Notes: a model not told the origin generated them from the letters alone. DNA of 64,000 bases from Bacteroidaceae bacterium (GCA_024682395.1 JAIKZH010000055.1:1-64000); one strand, 5' to 3'. Positions 1 to 10,386 are shown, counted from the first letter of the stretch. Translations and numbers: made by a program.

Positions 1-180
1 TCTTTTAAAATGACGTTTATTGATGTTTTGATATAAGACTTTGAACTTTTTGCCCAACAAATCACTTATGCTGTTTATCAGATTGTATTATTTATCTTCA
101 ACGAATCTGATTTATAATATTATAATTATTATAATTAAAAGAACAACAATCGTTACACGAAAAACCAGTGGGGAATCTTA
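1..180. other. AT-rich flank, no gene recognised
   Basis: This stretch lies downstream of the NRPS stop codon. It is very AT-rich and I see no convincing reading frame, RNA gene or strong terminator hairpin in it. A neighbouring gene may begin or end beyond the left edge of the window. Confidence 0.4.
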
Positions 181-3100
181 CTATAATGAGAGATTCTTTA
201 ACGCTTTAAGAAAATAGTCATAGTTTATCTTGCTCCATGTAAAATTCACGTGACTTAATATATCGGTAGTAAATCTATTATCACATTTATTTCTGGAAAA
301 TTGATTGTCTGAGCCTAAATCATATGCGATTAATGGTCGCAACGATATTGCCATATCTGCATCCTGCATTGCTTTAGACAAACATTCATGGAATGGTTCA
401 ATATCCATATATTCTATCTTCGTTCCTGAGATGTTCAACCAATGGATAATATCAGCCAAAGTGAGTTTATCGTTGTTGAACGGATGAAACAACAAACACA
501 CGTTAGGTGTTGCAGAAAGCAAATTTAAAGCATGGGCAGTTTCATCCACTGGAGAGATATCAAATTGGTGAGTCAACATATCTTTCGGCACTGCACCAAG
601 TAAAATAATTGCCTTGACTATTGAGTAGAGATAATTTTCGTATTCGTTGACCTGAAATTTACCATCCGACATTCGTGGAGAGAGATTGCCCACTCGCATT
701 ATCTTTGCAGACAGACCTTCATTACGAATAGAATCAAGTACTAATTTTTCTGCTAAGAACTTTGAATAGACATACTGATTATATGTCACATCTTGTCCAA
801 GCCAAAAATCATGTTCTGTAAGTGTTTGCTCTCTGTCTGGCTGCACCAACGAAGTGATACCTGCCACACTTTCTGATGACACATGAATAAGACGCGAATC
901 GGTACATAGACATAGGCTTATAAGATTACGCACCGACAAGGTATTTATATTCATTATATCGTCGTTGGCTGAAAAATGTTTCACATTACCTACACAATTG
1001 AACACTGTCAGCGAATGGGGTAGTTTGTCTTTAATCGACTCTATATCGCTGGGGCTCAACACATCACATTCAATCGCTGTAACTCGTTTAGATAAGTCTA
1101 TATCTTTATCGAAATAGTATTTAAGTTGCGAATTAAGTCGTTCATACGGAGAATTTGAGTTCTTTTTGCGCAACAGACAATAAATATGAGCATCTGTGTT
1201 ATCAAGCAATTCCTTTAATAAATGTATTCCGAGAAAACCTGTCACACCTGCAATTAAATATGCAGAGCAAGGCGAATCAATCGTGGTTTCACATCGCTTA
1301 ATGCTGTTGTTTCTCAGCATCTCATTATATATGGAATAATCTTCTTGCGCATTCGAAGCGTATGAAGCATGTGAGGTAATACTTGAAGCTAACAATCGGG
1401 GTGTTTTATAAAGGAACACATCGCGATAAACGATGTTAAAACCATATTTTTCAGCCTCCACAACTACATTGATTGCATTCAATGAAGTTCCCCCCATACT
1501 AAAAAAATCGTCATTCACACTAACCTTGTCAACCTCGAGTATCTTTGAGAATATTTCAACGAATATCTTTTCGGTTAAGTTTCTTGGGACTTCATATTCT
1601 TCATTGCTGACAAACTCTGGTTTAGGCAAGGATTCAACATTGATTTTTCCATTTGACGTCAACGGAAGCGACTGAACCTGCATATAAACGGAAGGTAACA
1701 TACAAGGCGGAAGAAATTGTTGTGTATAAGCCTTTAAATCGTTTACATCGACCTTGCAATCAGCCACATAATACACTGAGATATATTTGTTTGCTGATTT
1801 CTCTGTTACCTGTACGGTTTGGGATATAATATGTGGATATGAAGCAATTATCGATTCTATTTCTTCAAGTTCAATCCTCACTCCACGAATCTTTACTTGT
1901 TTATCCATACGTCCGACAAACTCCAACAAACCATCGTTATTGTATCTGACTAAATCACCTGTATGATATATCTTATAAACCTTACCAGCAATATCAATAA
2001 CACAAAACTGCTTTTCGGTGAGTTGAGGTTGCTTATAATATCCTTCTGCCATCTGTATGCCCGACAGACATAGTTCGCCAACAAATCCATTTGGAACCAC
2101 ATGTCCACTCTCATCCAAGACAAATGCGATAAGATCATCCAAAGGGCGTCCTATCGGGATATTCGTATAATTCTGTTCGTCGGAAAGTTCGACAAAAGCA
2201 GCATCGACAGTAAATTCGGTTGGTCCATAAGTGTTGATAAGTCGTGGTTTACACTTAGGCACAGATGTCATTTTTTCACCTCCCACCACAATATAATCCA
2301 AAGGTAAGGAAGGGTATTTATTAATCAGTAACTGAGCAAACTGAGTTGAATAGCATCCACCTGTTATCTTATTTTCAATAATATAATCGTGCAACAAGTT
2401 TATATCATTACGAATGTCCGATGGAACGATATAAACTCTTCCGCCAACTGTCAATGCAGGAAAAAGATCCTCGACAGAAGCATCAAAAGAGAAATTTGAG
2501 TGACAACTGATTCTACTTAAGGCACTGATTTTCCATTCTTCGACGATAAACATTATTAGGTGGACTTTCGCTTTATGAGATATACGAACTCCCTTGGGAA
2601 ATCCGGTTGTACCTGAAGTATAAATCATATAAGCAATACCATCTAACGAAGACTTATCGACACACAAATCTTGTTGTTTGCATTCAAGACTATCTTGTAT
2701 TAGATCCTCAATAAACAGCACAACGACTTTCTCGTGTGAAAGTGCATCCTTAATACTCTCATAAGTCTGATGCGAGGTTATCAGAAAGGCAGAATCTGAA
2801 TCTGCTATCATATAAAGCAATCGTTGAGATGGTGTTTCGCTGTTAATCGGCACATAACATGCCCCAGCGCGTTCCACACCAAGTGCCGCTGCCAAAAACT
2901 CACGTTGATAATCAAGCATAACACATACGTTCATGCTCTCGTTCACCCCTAAGTCTATAAGTTTTGTTGCTATACAACAGCTTAATCTGTTAAGTTCGTT
3001 GTAAGTATAATGCCCCGATTTATCCACCGCAGCAACTGAAGAAGGTGTTGCCAAAGCCTGTTTGATAAATAGAGACGGGAAAGTCTCGGCTGGACAAGCA

Positions 3101-4398
3101 TTCATTGTCTTACCATGTGACATATCGACAATCTTTGCCGTTTCTGCATCATCCACAAGCGAAAGCATACCAAGAGACATATCACGAGAAGATATCATCT
3201 GCATGACAACAACCTGCATACACGATGCAATCTTCATTATTCTATCCTCCGAATTCAATGCCTCGCTCGAAACACATCGAATCTCATAATATGTATTCTT
3301 TGAATAAATCTCCACTCCAAGATCGTCTTCCACACAAGGGCGAAGCAACTGTCCTCCCGACATATCTTCTCCTCCGAGTTGTAGTTTCTCAAGATTATCG
3401 ACACCAAGGAAATTATAATATATCTTTGGCTCCATACCGAGGTCAACACATAAATCTGAGAAAGGATAGCAACTATTACGGACTGCAGAGTTGAATTCAG
3501 TTCTTACACATTCAAAAAACTCATGCAAAGACATGTCATTGTTCACTGAAAGCAACACAGGCAATGTCTTAACATACATTCCGAACGAATGGCGCAGTCT
3601 GAGTTCGTTGCGTCCATGCACCATAGTGTGATAACACACTTGTTGTACACGTGATATGCGTGAGACTACAAGACTAAATGCTGCCATGAACAACAGGTTT
3701 GGGGACAAGCCATTGACTTTGCACCACTCATCGACAAGTTGTTTACTTACAGAAGATGAACGGCAAATCTGTCGTCCAAAGAGGTTGGTTATAGTTTGAC
3801 CTAATGACAAGAAATCATGGTCTGCAAACTTGTTTCTATATAGTTCCTTTATCTTATAATAATCCTTTCCGTGAGAGGCACGACTTTCTTCCTCGGCCGC
3901 ATGCCACATCTCATAAGAAGATTTTGGTAATGGTTCCCCAGCATATGCTAAAGGTAGATATTGTCCTAACAGAATCTTACCATATGAATAACCATCACAA
4001 ACAATATGATGAATATCAACAAGAAGATATCTTGATTTTTCTGTTACTATTATGGAAAAGCGGAAAAGCGGTTCCCCACTAATCAAATCGAACGGTTGTA
4101 CTGCATCTGAGTTGATATACGAACGGAACACACTCTCGCTCATGTTCATTCGTTTTATAGTAATTGACATCTCATCATCAACAAATTGTCGTGGTACACC
4201 ATTTGGGTCAATCATAAATCTCAAACGTAATGCCTGGCATGACTCCACTATTACATGTAAAGCCCTATCCAGCCGTTCTAAATCTGTGTTATCCGCCAAT
4301 TCAATCAAAGAAGGCAGATTATACTGAGCAGAACCCGAATGTTTAAGACAATGAAAGAATATACCTAATTGTGTATTTAACAACGGATATGTTTTCAT
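181..4398 (-). CDS. Single-module NRPS, C-A-PCP-reductase
   Basis: Nonribosomal peptide synthetase of about 1405 residues with one module and a reductive release domain. The condensation domain has HHIVCDG (about residue 130). The adenylation domain has YTSGTTGFPKG (about 595), NTYGPTE (about 723), YHTGDLV and RMDKQVKIRG (about 828). The carrier protein has GGTSL (about 969), where the serine takes the phosphopantetheine arm. A thioester-reductase (Rossmann) domain follows, with TGFLG (about 1053) and a YxxxK pair (YVYSK, about 1209). Such a protein would join an acyl or aminoacyl donor to one amino acid and release an aldehyde or alcohol with NAD(P)H. Pocket residues aligned by eye to GrsA read D-A-E-C-V-G-T-V, close to a lysine code, but this is tentative. 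The ATG at 4398 is preferred over the TTG just before it. It stands alone after a terminator; no phosphopantetheinyl transferase or exporter is visible nearby. Confidence 0.93.
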   Translation of the reverse strand: MKTYPLLNTQLGIFFHCLKHSGSAQYNLPSLIELADNTDLERLDRALHVIVESCQALRLRFMIDPNGVPRQFVDDEMSITIKRMNMSESVFRSYINSDAVQPFDLISGEPLFRFSIIVTEKSRYLLVDIHHIVCDGYSYGKILLGQYLPLAYAGEPLPKSSYEMWHAAEEESRASHGKDYYKIKELYRNKFADHDFLSLGQTITNLFGRQICRSSSVSKQLVDEWCKVNGLSPNLLFMAAFSLVVSRISRVQQVCYHTMVHGRNELRLRHSFGMYVKTLPVLLSVNNDMSLHEFFECVRTEFNSAVRNSCYPFSDLCVDLGMEPKIYYNFLGVDNLEKLQLGGEDMSGGQLLRPCVEDDLGVEIYSKNTYYEIRCVSSEALNSEDRIMKIASCMQVVVMQMISSRDMSLGMLSLVDDAETAKIVDMSHGKTMNACPAETFPSLFIKQALATPSSVAAVDKSGHYTYNELNRLSCCIATKLIDLGVNESMNVCVMLDYQREFLAAALGVERAGACYVPINSETPSQRLLYMIADSDSAFLITSHQTYESIKDALSHEKVVVLFIEDLIQDSLECKQQDLCVDKSSLDGIAYMIYTSGTTGFPKGVRISHKAKVHLIMFIVEEWKISALSRISCHSNFSFDASVEDLFPALTVGGRVYIVPSDIRNDINLLHDYIIENKITGGCYSTQFAQLLINKYPSLPLDYIVVGGEKMTSVPKCKPRLINTYGPTEFTVDAAFVELSDEQNYTNIPIGRPLDDLIAFVLDESGHVVPNGFVGELCLSGIQMAEGYYKQPQLTEKQFCVIDIAGKVYKIYHTGDLVRYNNDGLLEFVGRMDKQVKIRGVRIELEEIESIIASYPHIISQTVQVTEKSANKYISVYYVADCKVDVNDLKAYTQQFLPPCMLPSVYMQVQSLPLTSNGKINVESLPKPEFVSNEEYEVPRNLTEKIFVEIFSKILEVDKVSVNDDFFSMGGTSLNAINVVVEAEKYGFNIVYRDVFLYKTPRLLASSITSHASYASNAQEDYSIYNEMLRNNSIKRCETTIDSPCSAYLIAGVTGFLGIHLLKELLDNTDAHIYCLLRKKNSNSPYERLNSQLKYYFDKDIDLSKRVTAIECDVLSPSDIESIKDKLPHSLTVFNCVGNVKHFSANDDIMNINTLSVRNLISLCLCTDSRLIHVSSESVAGITSLVQPDREQTLTEHDFWLGQDVTYNQYVYSKFLAEKLVLDSIRNEGLSAKIMRVGNLSPRMSDGKFQVNEYENYLYSIVKAIILLGAVPKDMLTHQFDISPVDETAHALNLLSATPNVCLLFHPFNNDKLTLADIIHWLNISGTKIEYMDIEPFHECLSKAMQDADMAISLRPLIAYDLGSDNQFSRNKCDNRFTTDILSHVNFTWSKINYDYFLKALKNLSL

Positions 4399-4486
4399 CA
4401 ATTATATAAAACGTTTATTGTTGTAATCGATTTTAGGAAATCCTGCAGAAGTAAGGTATTAATCTAATGTGAATGATATAAATAAA

Positions 4487-4519
4487 GTTGTATTCACACC
4501 ACAAGGGCATGAATACAAC
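4487..4519 (-). terminator. Terminator after THUMP methyltransferase
   Basis: Perfect 10-bp inverted repeat (4487-4496 with 4510-4519) followed on the minus strand by TTTATTTATA. It lies just past the methyltransferase stop and should separate that operon from the NRPS gene. Confidence 0.7.
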
Positions 4520-4534
4520 ATATGAGGTTAAATC

Positions 4535-6181
4535 TTAATCATTAAGGATAGGATTACCATCGCTGTCAAACGTAAAACGTTTACCGCCTTTAGAACGTCT
4601 GTCAGATGATGATTTATCAAATTTTCCGAAGTTCTTTTCAGATTTGCGACTATCATTAAATCTTCTATCCTTAGAGCCAGCGCCATGACCTTTAAACGAC
4701 TTTGACTTATAGTCTTTACCACCTTTTGAATCCTTATGGCCATGTTGTTTGCGTGGTTCATCATCAGAATAATCCTTAAACTTATGAATCTTATCACCAT
4801 ATTTCTTAAATGGCTTAGATTTAAAGTAATGTGATTCGTCATCGGTATTGAAACGAGAACTTCTGCTACTGTTACGTTCTAACTCACGCTTGAACTTTGC
4901 ATTTGGTTGTATTAACAACTCTTCATCAGTTAGTTGGCGTTCGTTATCACGTGCAGACGAAGTATTATTATCACGTACCTGTTTATGACCTTTAAATTTG
5001 GCATTTCTGATACGTTCTTCCTTTGTTTTAATATCCAATCCTTCCTGACGACGTTCACTGAGTTTACCTTCGAACATCTGATATTTTCTTAATTCACATT
5101 CCAATGCTCCATTATATAGGATATAACGAGTTGAAGGACGGAAACCTATCTTAGCAAAGCATTCTTCGTGCAAACTGAGCACCCATGCATCACCACCAGC
5201 AAATGAATGTTTCAAGACTGTTCCGAAATCGGCATACAGACCTAATATATCATCAGTTGTGATACGTTCGCCATATGGAGGGTTGGTTACCATTATAGAC
5301 GGCATCTGCTGAGGCTCAAGGTCACGCACATCACCTTGTTGTATAGTAACGATATCACTTACACCTGCTGATTTAGCATTTTCATTTGCGATGCTAACAG
5401 CATGATGATTGATATCGTAGCCATATATATGAAAATTGAAGTCACGTTCCTGACTATCATCATTGTAAATTTCATCGAAGAGATCTGGATCGAAGTCTTT
5501 CCAATGTTCAAAAGCAAATTCCTTACGGAACACACCCGGATAGATATTCTTTGCGATAAGGGCTGCTTCAATCAAGATAGTACCCGAACCACACATTGGA
5601 TCGATGAAATCGCTGTCACCATCCCATCCTGTAAGCATGATTATACCAGCAGCCAACACCTCGTTAAGTGGTGCGGCAACAGTTCCTGTACGATAACCAC
5701 GATGATGTAAGCTTTCGCCACTACTATCGAGCGAGATAGTTACATCATGGTCGGAGATATGCAGATTCACACGTATATCAGGATTGGAGATACCCACATT
5801 AGGACGTCTTCCTGAACGTTCACGGAAATAATCCGCGATAGCATCTTTCACACGATAAGCTGCAAAACGAGAATGACGGAACTCATCACTAAAGACAACT
5901 GCATCGACCAAAAACGTACTGTCTTCATCCATATAGTTCTCCCAATGAATCTTTTTAGTTTCTTCATATACCTCATCTGCATCTTTTGCCTTGAACTCGC
6001 GTATAGGCATTAAAATCTTAACCGCTGTTCTCAGACAGAAATTTGCCTTGTAGAGTATTTCTTTGTCTCCTTGGAATGAAACCATGCGGTTTCCTATCTC
6101 TACGTTCTCAGCACCAATGCTGTTTAATTCTTTAGCCAGAAGTTCTTCTAATCCGGCAAAAGTCTTTGCTATTAATTTCAT
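4535..6181 (-). CDS. THUMP-domain rRNA (guanine-N2) methyltransferase, RlmL-like
   Basis: 548 residues. The N-terminal part looks like a THUMP RNA-binding domain. It is followed by a class I SAM methyltransferase domain with FIDPMCGSGT (SAM binding) and the catalytic VTNPPYGE motif, as in the N-terminal half of RlmL, which makes m2G in 23S rRNA. About 160 C-terminal residues (from about 390) are unlike the enzyme core: low-complexity, rich in Lys, Arg, Ser, Asp and Phe, with recurring KFK/FKK/FKG patterns, so probably a disordered RNA-binding tail. It starts 3 bases after the cysE stop, so the two genes are very likely co-transcribed. The family is clear; the exact target base is inferred. 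Confidence 0.88.
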   Translation of the reverse strand: MKLIAKTFAGLEELLAKELNSIGAENVEIGNRMVSFQGDKEILYKANFCLRTAVKILMPIREFKAKDADEVYEETKKIHWENYMDEDSTFLVDAVVFSDEFRHSRFAAYRVKDAIADYFRERSGRRPNVGISNPDIRVNLHISDHDVTISLDSSGESLHHRGYRTGTVAAPLNEVLAAGIIMLTGWDGDSDFIDPMCGSGTILIEAALIAKNIYPGVFRKEFAFEHWKDFDPDLFDEIYNDDSQERDFNFHIYGYDINHHAVSIANENAKSAGVSDIVTIQQGDVRDLEPQQMPSIMVTNPPYGERITTDDILGLYADFGTVLKHSFAGGDAWVLSLHEECFAKIGFRPSTRYILYNGALECELRKYQMFEGKLSERRQEGLDIKTKEERIRNAKFKGHKQVRDNNTSSARDNERQLTDEELLIQPNAKFKRELERNSSRSSRFNTDDESHYFKSKPFKKYGDKIHKFKDYSDDEPRKQHGHKDSKGGKDYKSKSFKGHGAGSKDRRFNDSRKSEKNFGKFDKSSSDRRSKGGKRFTFDSDGNPILND

Positions 6182-6184
6182 ATA

Positions 6185-6907
6185 TTATTCCTTAGATATT
6201 CTTTGCACTACTTTATCGCCTGGTTTGACATCGTCGGTCACCCATACATTTCCTCCGATGATTGCACCCTTACCAATTATTATACGTCCTAAGATGGTTG
6301 AATTTGAATAAACAATCACATCGTCTTCCAATATCGGATGGCGTAAAATTCCTTTTATCGGATGCCCTTTATCATCTAACGGGAAACTCTTTGAGCCAAG
6401 TGTCACCCCTTGATAAAGCTTTACATTATTTCCTATTATACTTGTTTCTCCAATCACCACACCTGTACCATGATCTATGGTGAAATAGTCGCCAATCTGA
6501 GCACCTGGATGAATATCAATTCCTGTTTCAGAATGTGCCATTTCTGTTATCAGTCGTGGAATGAGTTGTATTCCCATTTGATGTAACTCATGGGCTATTC
6601 TATAATTCATAAGAGCCTTGATTACAGGATAGCAACAGATGACTTCATCATAACTCTGTGCAGCCGGATCTCCATTGAAGGCGGCAACAACATCGGTCTG
6701 CAGACTTCTGCGTATGGTTTCCAGACTCGACATAAAACGTTCGGTTTCCTCAGCATTAAGAACCTCTCCATTTATAAGAGTTTCACGCAACAACTTCTCT
6801 TCATCCTCCAATGACAGGTTCTCATCCCCATAATAATCATGGAAGAATACGGCTCTCGATAGTCGTACGATTTCCTCGGTGAGTTTGATAATATTTGAGT
6901 AATTCAT
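6185..6907 (-). CDS. cysE: Serine O-acetyltransferase
   Basis: 240 residues. Transfers acetyl from acetyl-CoA to L-serine, giving O-acetylserine, the first step of cysteine synthesis. The N-terminal half is helical. The C-terminal half is a left-handed beta-helix of hexapeptide repeats with the family stretch DIHPGAQIGDYFTIDHGTGV (catalytic Asp/His region) and VKLYQGVTLG. The ATG sits at 6905-6907. The gene runs straight into the THUMP methyltransferase (3-base gap). No cysteine synthase gene is adjacent. Confidence 0.95.
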   Translation of the reverse strand: MNYSNIIKLTEEIVRLSRAVFFHDYYGDENLSLEDEEKLLRETLINGEVLNAEETERFMSSLETIRRSLQTDVVAAFNGDPAAQSYDEVICCYPVIKALMNYRIAHELHQMGIQLIPRLITEMAHSETGIDIHPGAQIGDYFTIDHGTGVVIGETSIIGNNVKLYQGVTLGSKSFPLDDKGHPIKGILRHPILEDDVIVYSNSTILGRIIIGKGAIIGGNVWVTDDVKPGDKVVQRISKE

Positions 6908-6971
6908 ATCTTGTCTGAAAAGAATTAATTTCGTTTCTGATTAATTATTGATATAATAAGATATACAATCT

Positions 6972-8672
6972 TTACTTATCAGAATATTGATTCATCAATT
7001 CTTGCGCCGCTTCATCACCCAAATCTATGGCTTTCTGAAGATTCTGTTTTCCTAAAGCCTTTTCGCCTTTTTCTATCTGAGCATATCCCATTATACGATA
7101 GGCATCAGGTAGATTAGGATTTAACTCCAATGACTTCTTGGCTTCTGAAATACAATCGTCTATTTGACCGATACGGATAAACACAGCAGACTTCTCGACA
7201 TGGAACAAAGCCTCGTTAGGGGCAAGTGAGATTGCGGCGTCCAAATCATCAAGTGCTTGCTGATACATCTTAGCTTTCTGTTCTATAAGCGCACGGTCGT
7301 AATGGAATCGGGCATTAACCTTGTTGTTATTCAGATAACAATACTGATTATAATCCAAAACGGCCTCACGATACTTGCCTGCCTTCTCATATAGTTGTGC
7401 ACGGCGCATCACATATGAAGCAGCTTCTGCTGGAAGTGGGGTTGAAAACATGGCGATTGCACTATCCATCATAGCAATCTGCACATTTACTGTATCGCCA
7501 CGTCGTTCGCTTGCCATACTGGCTGCATAATATGTTGCTGGTGAGCGTTCTTCTGAGTTATTTATCGCATCGAAGATTTCAAGTGCACCATCATAATTCT
7601 TCATAGCAACAAGAATCTTTGTTTTCAACAAACGGTTATCAAGTGAATTATTTGCTGCTATGGCTTTATCAATATAATCAATTGCTAAATCATAATTCCA
7701 CTTACTATATTCAGGTGTTGGCTGATATAACAGTTTTGTATATATGATTTCTGCAATCTTTGAATTAGCATATGCTTTGTCGGTTGATAACTTATAGAAA
7801 CTCTGCAAATCCTTGTCTGCCTCATCAAACTTTTGTATGTCAATATATGGGGTAGCACGACGATAATAACCTTCTGCATTATTTGGATATGACTCAATAA
7901 ACAAATTGAGAAGATCTAAATATTCGTCATTATCTGCAGAACGTGATTTAAAATACAGATAAACAAGACTTTCCTCCATACTGTCAGGCAGTCCTTTCTT
8001 TATGTGTATGTTATTCAGCGCATAATTGTTCACTTTTGTTGACAATGCTTGAATTGACAAAGCCTCTGCCTTATGTATTCCCAAAGCATGTCCTTTACCG
8101 TTTAAAGGCAACTGAAGGGTTGCTACAAGTTCGCCAGATTGATTAAACGCTGGACAACCTATATATTTCTCATCTAATGGATAATCTAATGAATAATATG
8201 GAATTGCATTATCCACTGTATCTATCGAAGCCACAGATGCAGCAGGACAAGTAGCCATCTTGTTTTTTGAGAAAGGCAACACAAAGAATTTTGTTCCAAT
8301 ACTTGAGAACGATGAAGATAACTTCAATGGTGTAACCTTTCGGGCATTTGTTTTGAATTTAACAAGTCCATATATATCATCTGCACCTAATATTCTAACC
8401 ACCTCGCTCTTATCGCCTGACTGGTCAACAACAACAGCCGAATAGGCATCACGTAACAGATTATAATCAGCAACAGCTACTCCGTCTGATGAGATATAAA
8501 AGGCTGTTCCTGAATGTAAAAGATTCATATCCTTATCATAAGAATTCAATGACACTATCGATTTCTGAATTTTATTCATCCATCCTGCTGTTGGAGCCTC
8601 CTGAGCTTGCATACACAAGACTGAGGTCAACATAGTCATCATACCGAATAATATTTTACATATATGTTTCAT
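6972..8672 (-). CDS. Secreted degenerate trypsin-like domain plus TPR protein
   Basis: 566 residues with a signal peptide ending near CMQAQ (about residue 24). Residues about 35-200 resemble an HtrA/trypsin-type fold (GTAFYISSDGVAVADYN), but the histidine expected in the TNxHV position is missing, and where a GNSGGP serine loop would lie there is YIGCPAFNQSGE. It is therefore probably not an active protease. From about 240 to the end there are repeated helical TPR-like units, including a canonical stretch ending NLPDAYRIMGYAQIEKGEKA. It is likely a periplasmic or surface scaffold. The start lies 12 bases from the recN stop, so it ends the recN operon. Substrate and partners are unknown. Confidence 0.8.
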   Translation of the reverse strand: MKHICKILFGMMTMLTSVLCMQAQEAPTAGWMNKIQKSIVSLNSYDKDMNLLHSGTAFYISSDGVAVADYNLLRDAYSAVVVDQSGDKSEVVRILGADDIYGLVKFKTNARKVTPLKLSSSFSSIGTKFFVLPFSKNKMATCPAASVASIDTVDNAIPYYSLDYPLDEKYIGCPAFNQSGELVATLQLPLNGKGHALGIHKAEALSIQALSTKVNNYALNNIHIKKGLPDSMEESLVYLYFKSRSADNDEYLDLLNLFIESYPNNAEGYYRRATPYIDIQKFDEADKDLQSFYKLSTDKAYANSKIAEIIYTKLLYQPTPEYSKWNYDLAIDYIDKAIAANNSLDNRLLKTKILVAMKNYDGALEIFDAINNSEERSPATYYAASMASERRGDTVNVQIAMMDSAIAMFSTPLPAEAASYVMRRAQLYEKAGKYREAVLDYNQYCYLNNNKVNARFHYDRALIEQKAKMYQQALDDLDAAISLAPNEALFHVEKSAVFIRIGQIDDCISEAKKSLELNPNLPDAYRIMGYAQIEKGEKALGKQNLQKAIDLGDEAAQELMNQYSDK

Positions 8673-8684
8673 AATCCAGGTTGA

Positions 8685-10358
8685 TTAATTATTAATTTCC
8701 AATAGTTCTTTTGCGTTATTAATTGCCGACTGAGTAATATTTGCTCCACTTAACATATGGGCAATCTCTTCTACTCGTTGAGCTTGATTTAGTTTTACCA
8801 CATGGGTAGTTGTGAAAAACATATTATCATCCTTATACACCTTATAATGATGCTTACCATATGCTGCAATCTGTGGTAAATGGGTAATGCTTATCACTTG
8901 TTTGTCAACATTTGCCATTTCAGCCATTATACATGCCATCTTTTCTGCGATATTACCAGAGACACCTGTATCAATCTCATCGAAAATGATAGTTGGGAGT
9001 TTCTCAGTGTTTGCAATCAATGCTTTCAAAGCCAGCATAACACGTGCAATCTCACCACCTGAAGCAATCTGGGTAAGATTTTGTGGAGGTATATTCTTAT
9101 TTGCTGAAAACAGAAAATCAATATGGTCTATACCTTTCTCATCGGGATGTTCCTTAGGAGTGATAGCCACTTCAAAACAAACATTAGGCATACCCAACTG
9201 TATCAATGTTTCTGTTATTGATTTCTTGATGGTTTCTGCTGAGTCTTTTCGTGTCGCTGTGAGTTCACCTGCACATTCCAAGACTGTCTTATATTGTGAC
9301 TCCTGCAATCCCTTCAGTTCTGCTATTTTATCATCAAAATTATCTATCTCGTCTAATTTCTTTGTTATTTCTTCTTGAATAGTCAACAACTCGGCAACTG
9401 ATTCCACATGAAATTTCTGTTGCAGAGAATAAATCACATTCAGACGTTCATTGATATACTGAAGACGAGCTGGGTCATATTCAACTGCATCGGCTCTCGA
9501 CGACAAATCTTCTGCTATATCTTTTAATTCTATAACACAACTATCTAAACGACTTATAAATTCGTTTGACGGAGCAAATACATCAGAGACCGACTCAAGA
9601 GAATTGATTCCTTTCTTGAGGTTTCCTAATGTATCTACATCGGAATCTGACGTAATCATGTTACAGACCACATATAATGCGTTCTTTATGTCTTCTGCAT
9701 GACTCAACAATTCCGATTCGCTTTCCAGTTTTTCCTGTTCATCCAAAACCAGTTCTGCATCACTAAGTTGTTTTAACTGATAACGCAAATAATCCTCATC
9801 GTCATGATTGCGTTTGGCATTATCCATCAATTCGGTCAGTTGTCGGCTGGTTTCTTTATATTGCTTATATGATTCCAGATACTTTGTATATACCGCTCCG
9901 TTTCCAGCAATGGTATCAACCATATTCATTTGGAATTCCTCACGGTTAAGCAACAGATTCTGATGTTGTGAGTGAATATCTATAAGTTGCTCTCCAATCT
10001 CCTTCAGTTGACTCAGCGACACAGGAGTGTCATTGATAAAAGCACGACTTTTACCTGTTGCTGTCAACTCGCGACGGATTATACACTCATTATCGTCGGC
10101 ATCAAGGTCATTATCCTCAAAAAAACGTGCCAGACGCTCACTGTCAGTCACATCAAATACAGCTTCAATCGTACAACGTTGTTCACCTATCTTGATCGAC
10201 TTAGAATCGGCACGTTGACCAAGAAGCAAACCGATAGCACCAAGAATGATTGACTTACCTGCACCGGTTTCACCTGTGATAACAGAAAAGCCGCTATGAA
10301 AATCAATTGATAATTGGTCTATCAATGCGTAATGTTCTATGTTGAGTGACTTTATCAT
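8685..10358 (-). CDS. recN: DNA repair protein RecN
   Basis: 557 residues, normal length for RecN, an SMC-like ATPase acting in recombinational repair of double-strand breaks. Walker A is GETGAGKS near residue 30, Walker B is TIIFDEIDTGVSG, and the C-terminal QVISITHLPQIAAYG is typical. The middle (about 150-370) is a long coiled coil. It lies in a minus-strand run behind the MBOAT/SGNH genes (28-base gap) and ahead of the TPR protein, so it may be transcribed with genes of unrelated function. Confidence 0.96.
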   Translation of the reverse strand: MIKSLNIEHYALIDQLSIDFHSGFSVITGETGAGKSIILGAIGLLLGQRADSKSIKIGEQRCTIEAVFDVTDSERLARFFEDNDLDADDNECIIRRELTATGKSRAFINDTPVSLSQLKEIGEQLIDIHSQHQNLLLNREEFQMNMVDTIAGNGAVYTKYLESYKQYKETSRQLTELMDNAKRNHDDEDYLRYQLKQLSDAELVLDEQEKLESESELLSHAEDIKNALYVVCNMITSDSDVDTLGNLKKGINSLESVSDVFAPSNEFISRLDSCVIELKDIAEDLSSRADAVEYDPARLQYINERLNVIYSLQQKFHVESVAELLTIQEEITKKLDEIDNFDDKIAELKGLQESQYKTVLECAGELTATRKDSAETIKKSITETLIQLGMPNVCFEVAITPKEHPDEKGIDHIDFLFSANKNIPPQNLTQIASGGEIARVMLALKALIANTEKLPTIIFDEIDTGVSGNIAEKMACIMAEMANVDKQVISITHLPQIAAYGKHHYKVYKDDNMFFTTTHVVKLNQAQRVEEIAHMLSGANITQSAINNAKELLEINN

Positions 10359-10386
10359 AGGATTCTATCTTTAACTGAGTGTGTTC

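Noticed and set aside
8887-9378. 163-codon open frame opposite recN
   Set aside because: It lies wholly inside a clear recN gene and has no promoter or recognisable domain.
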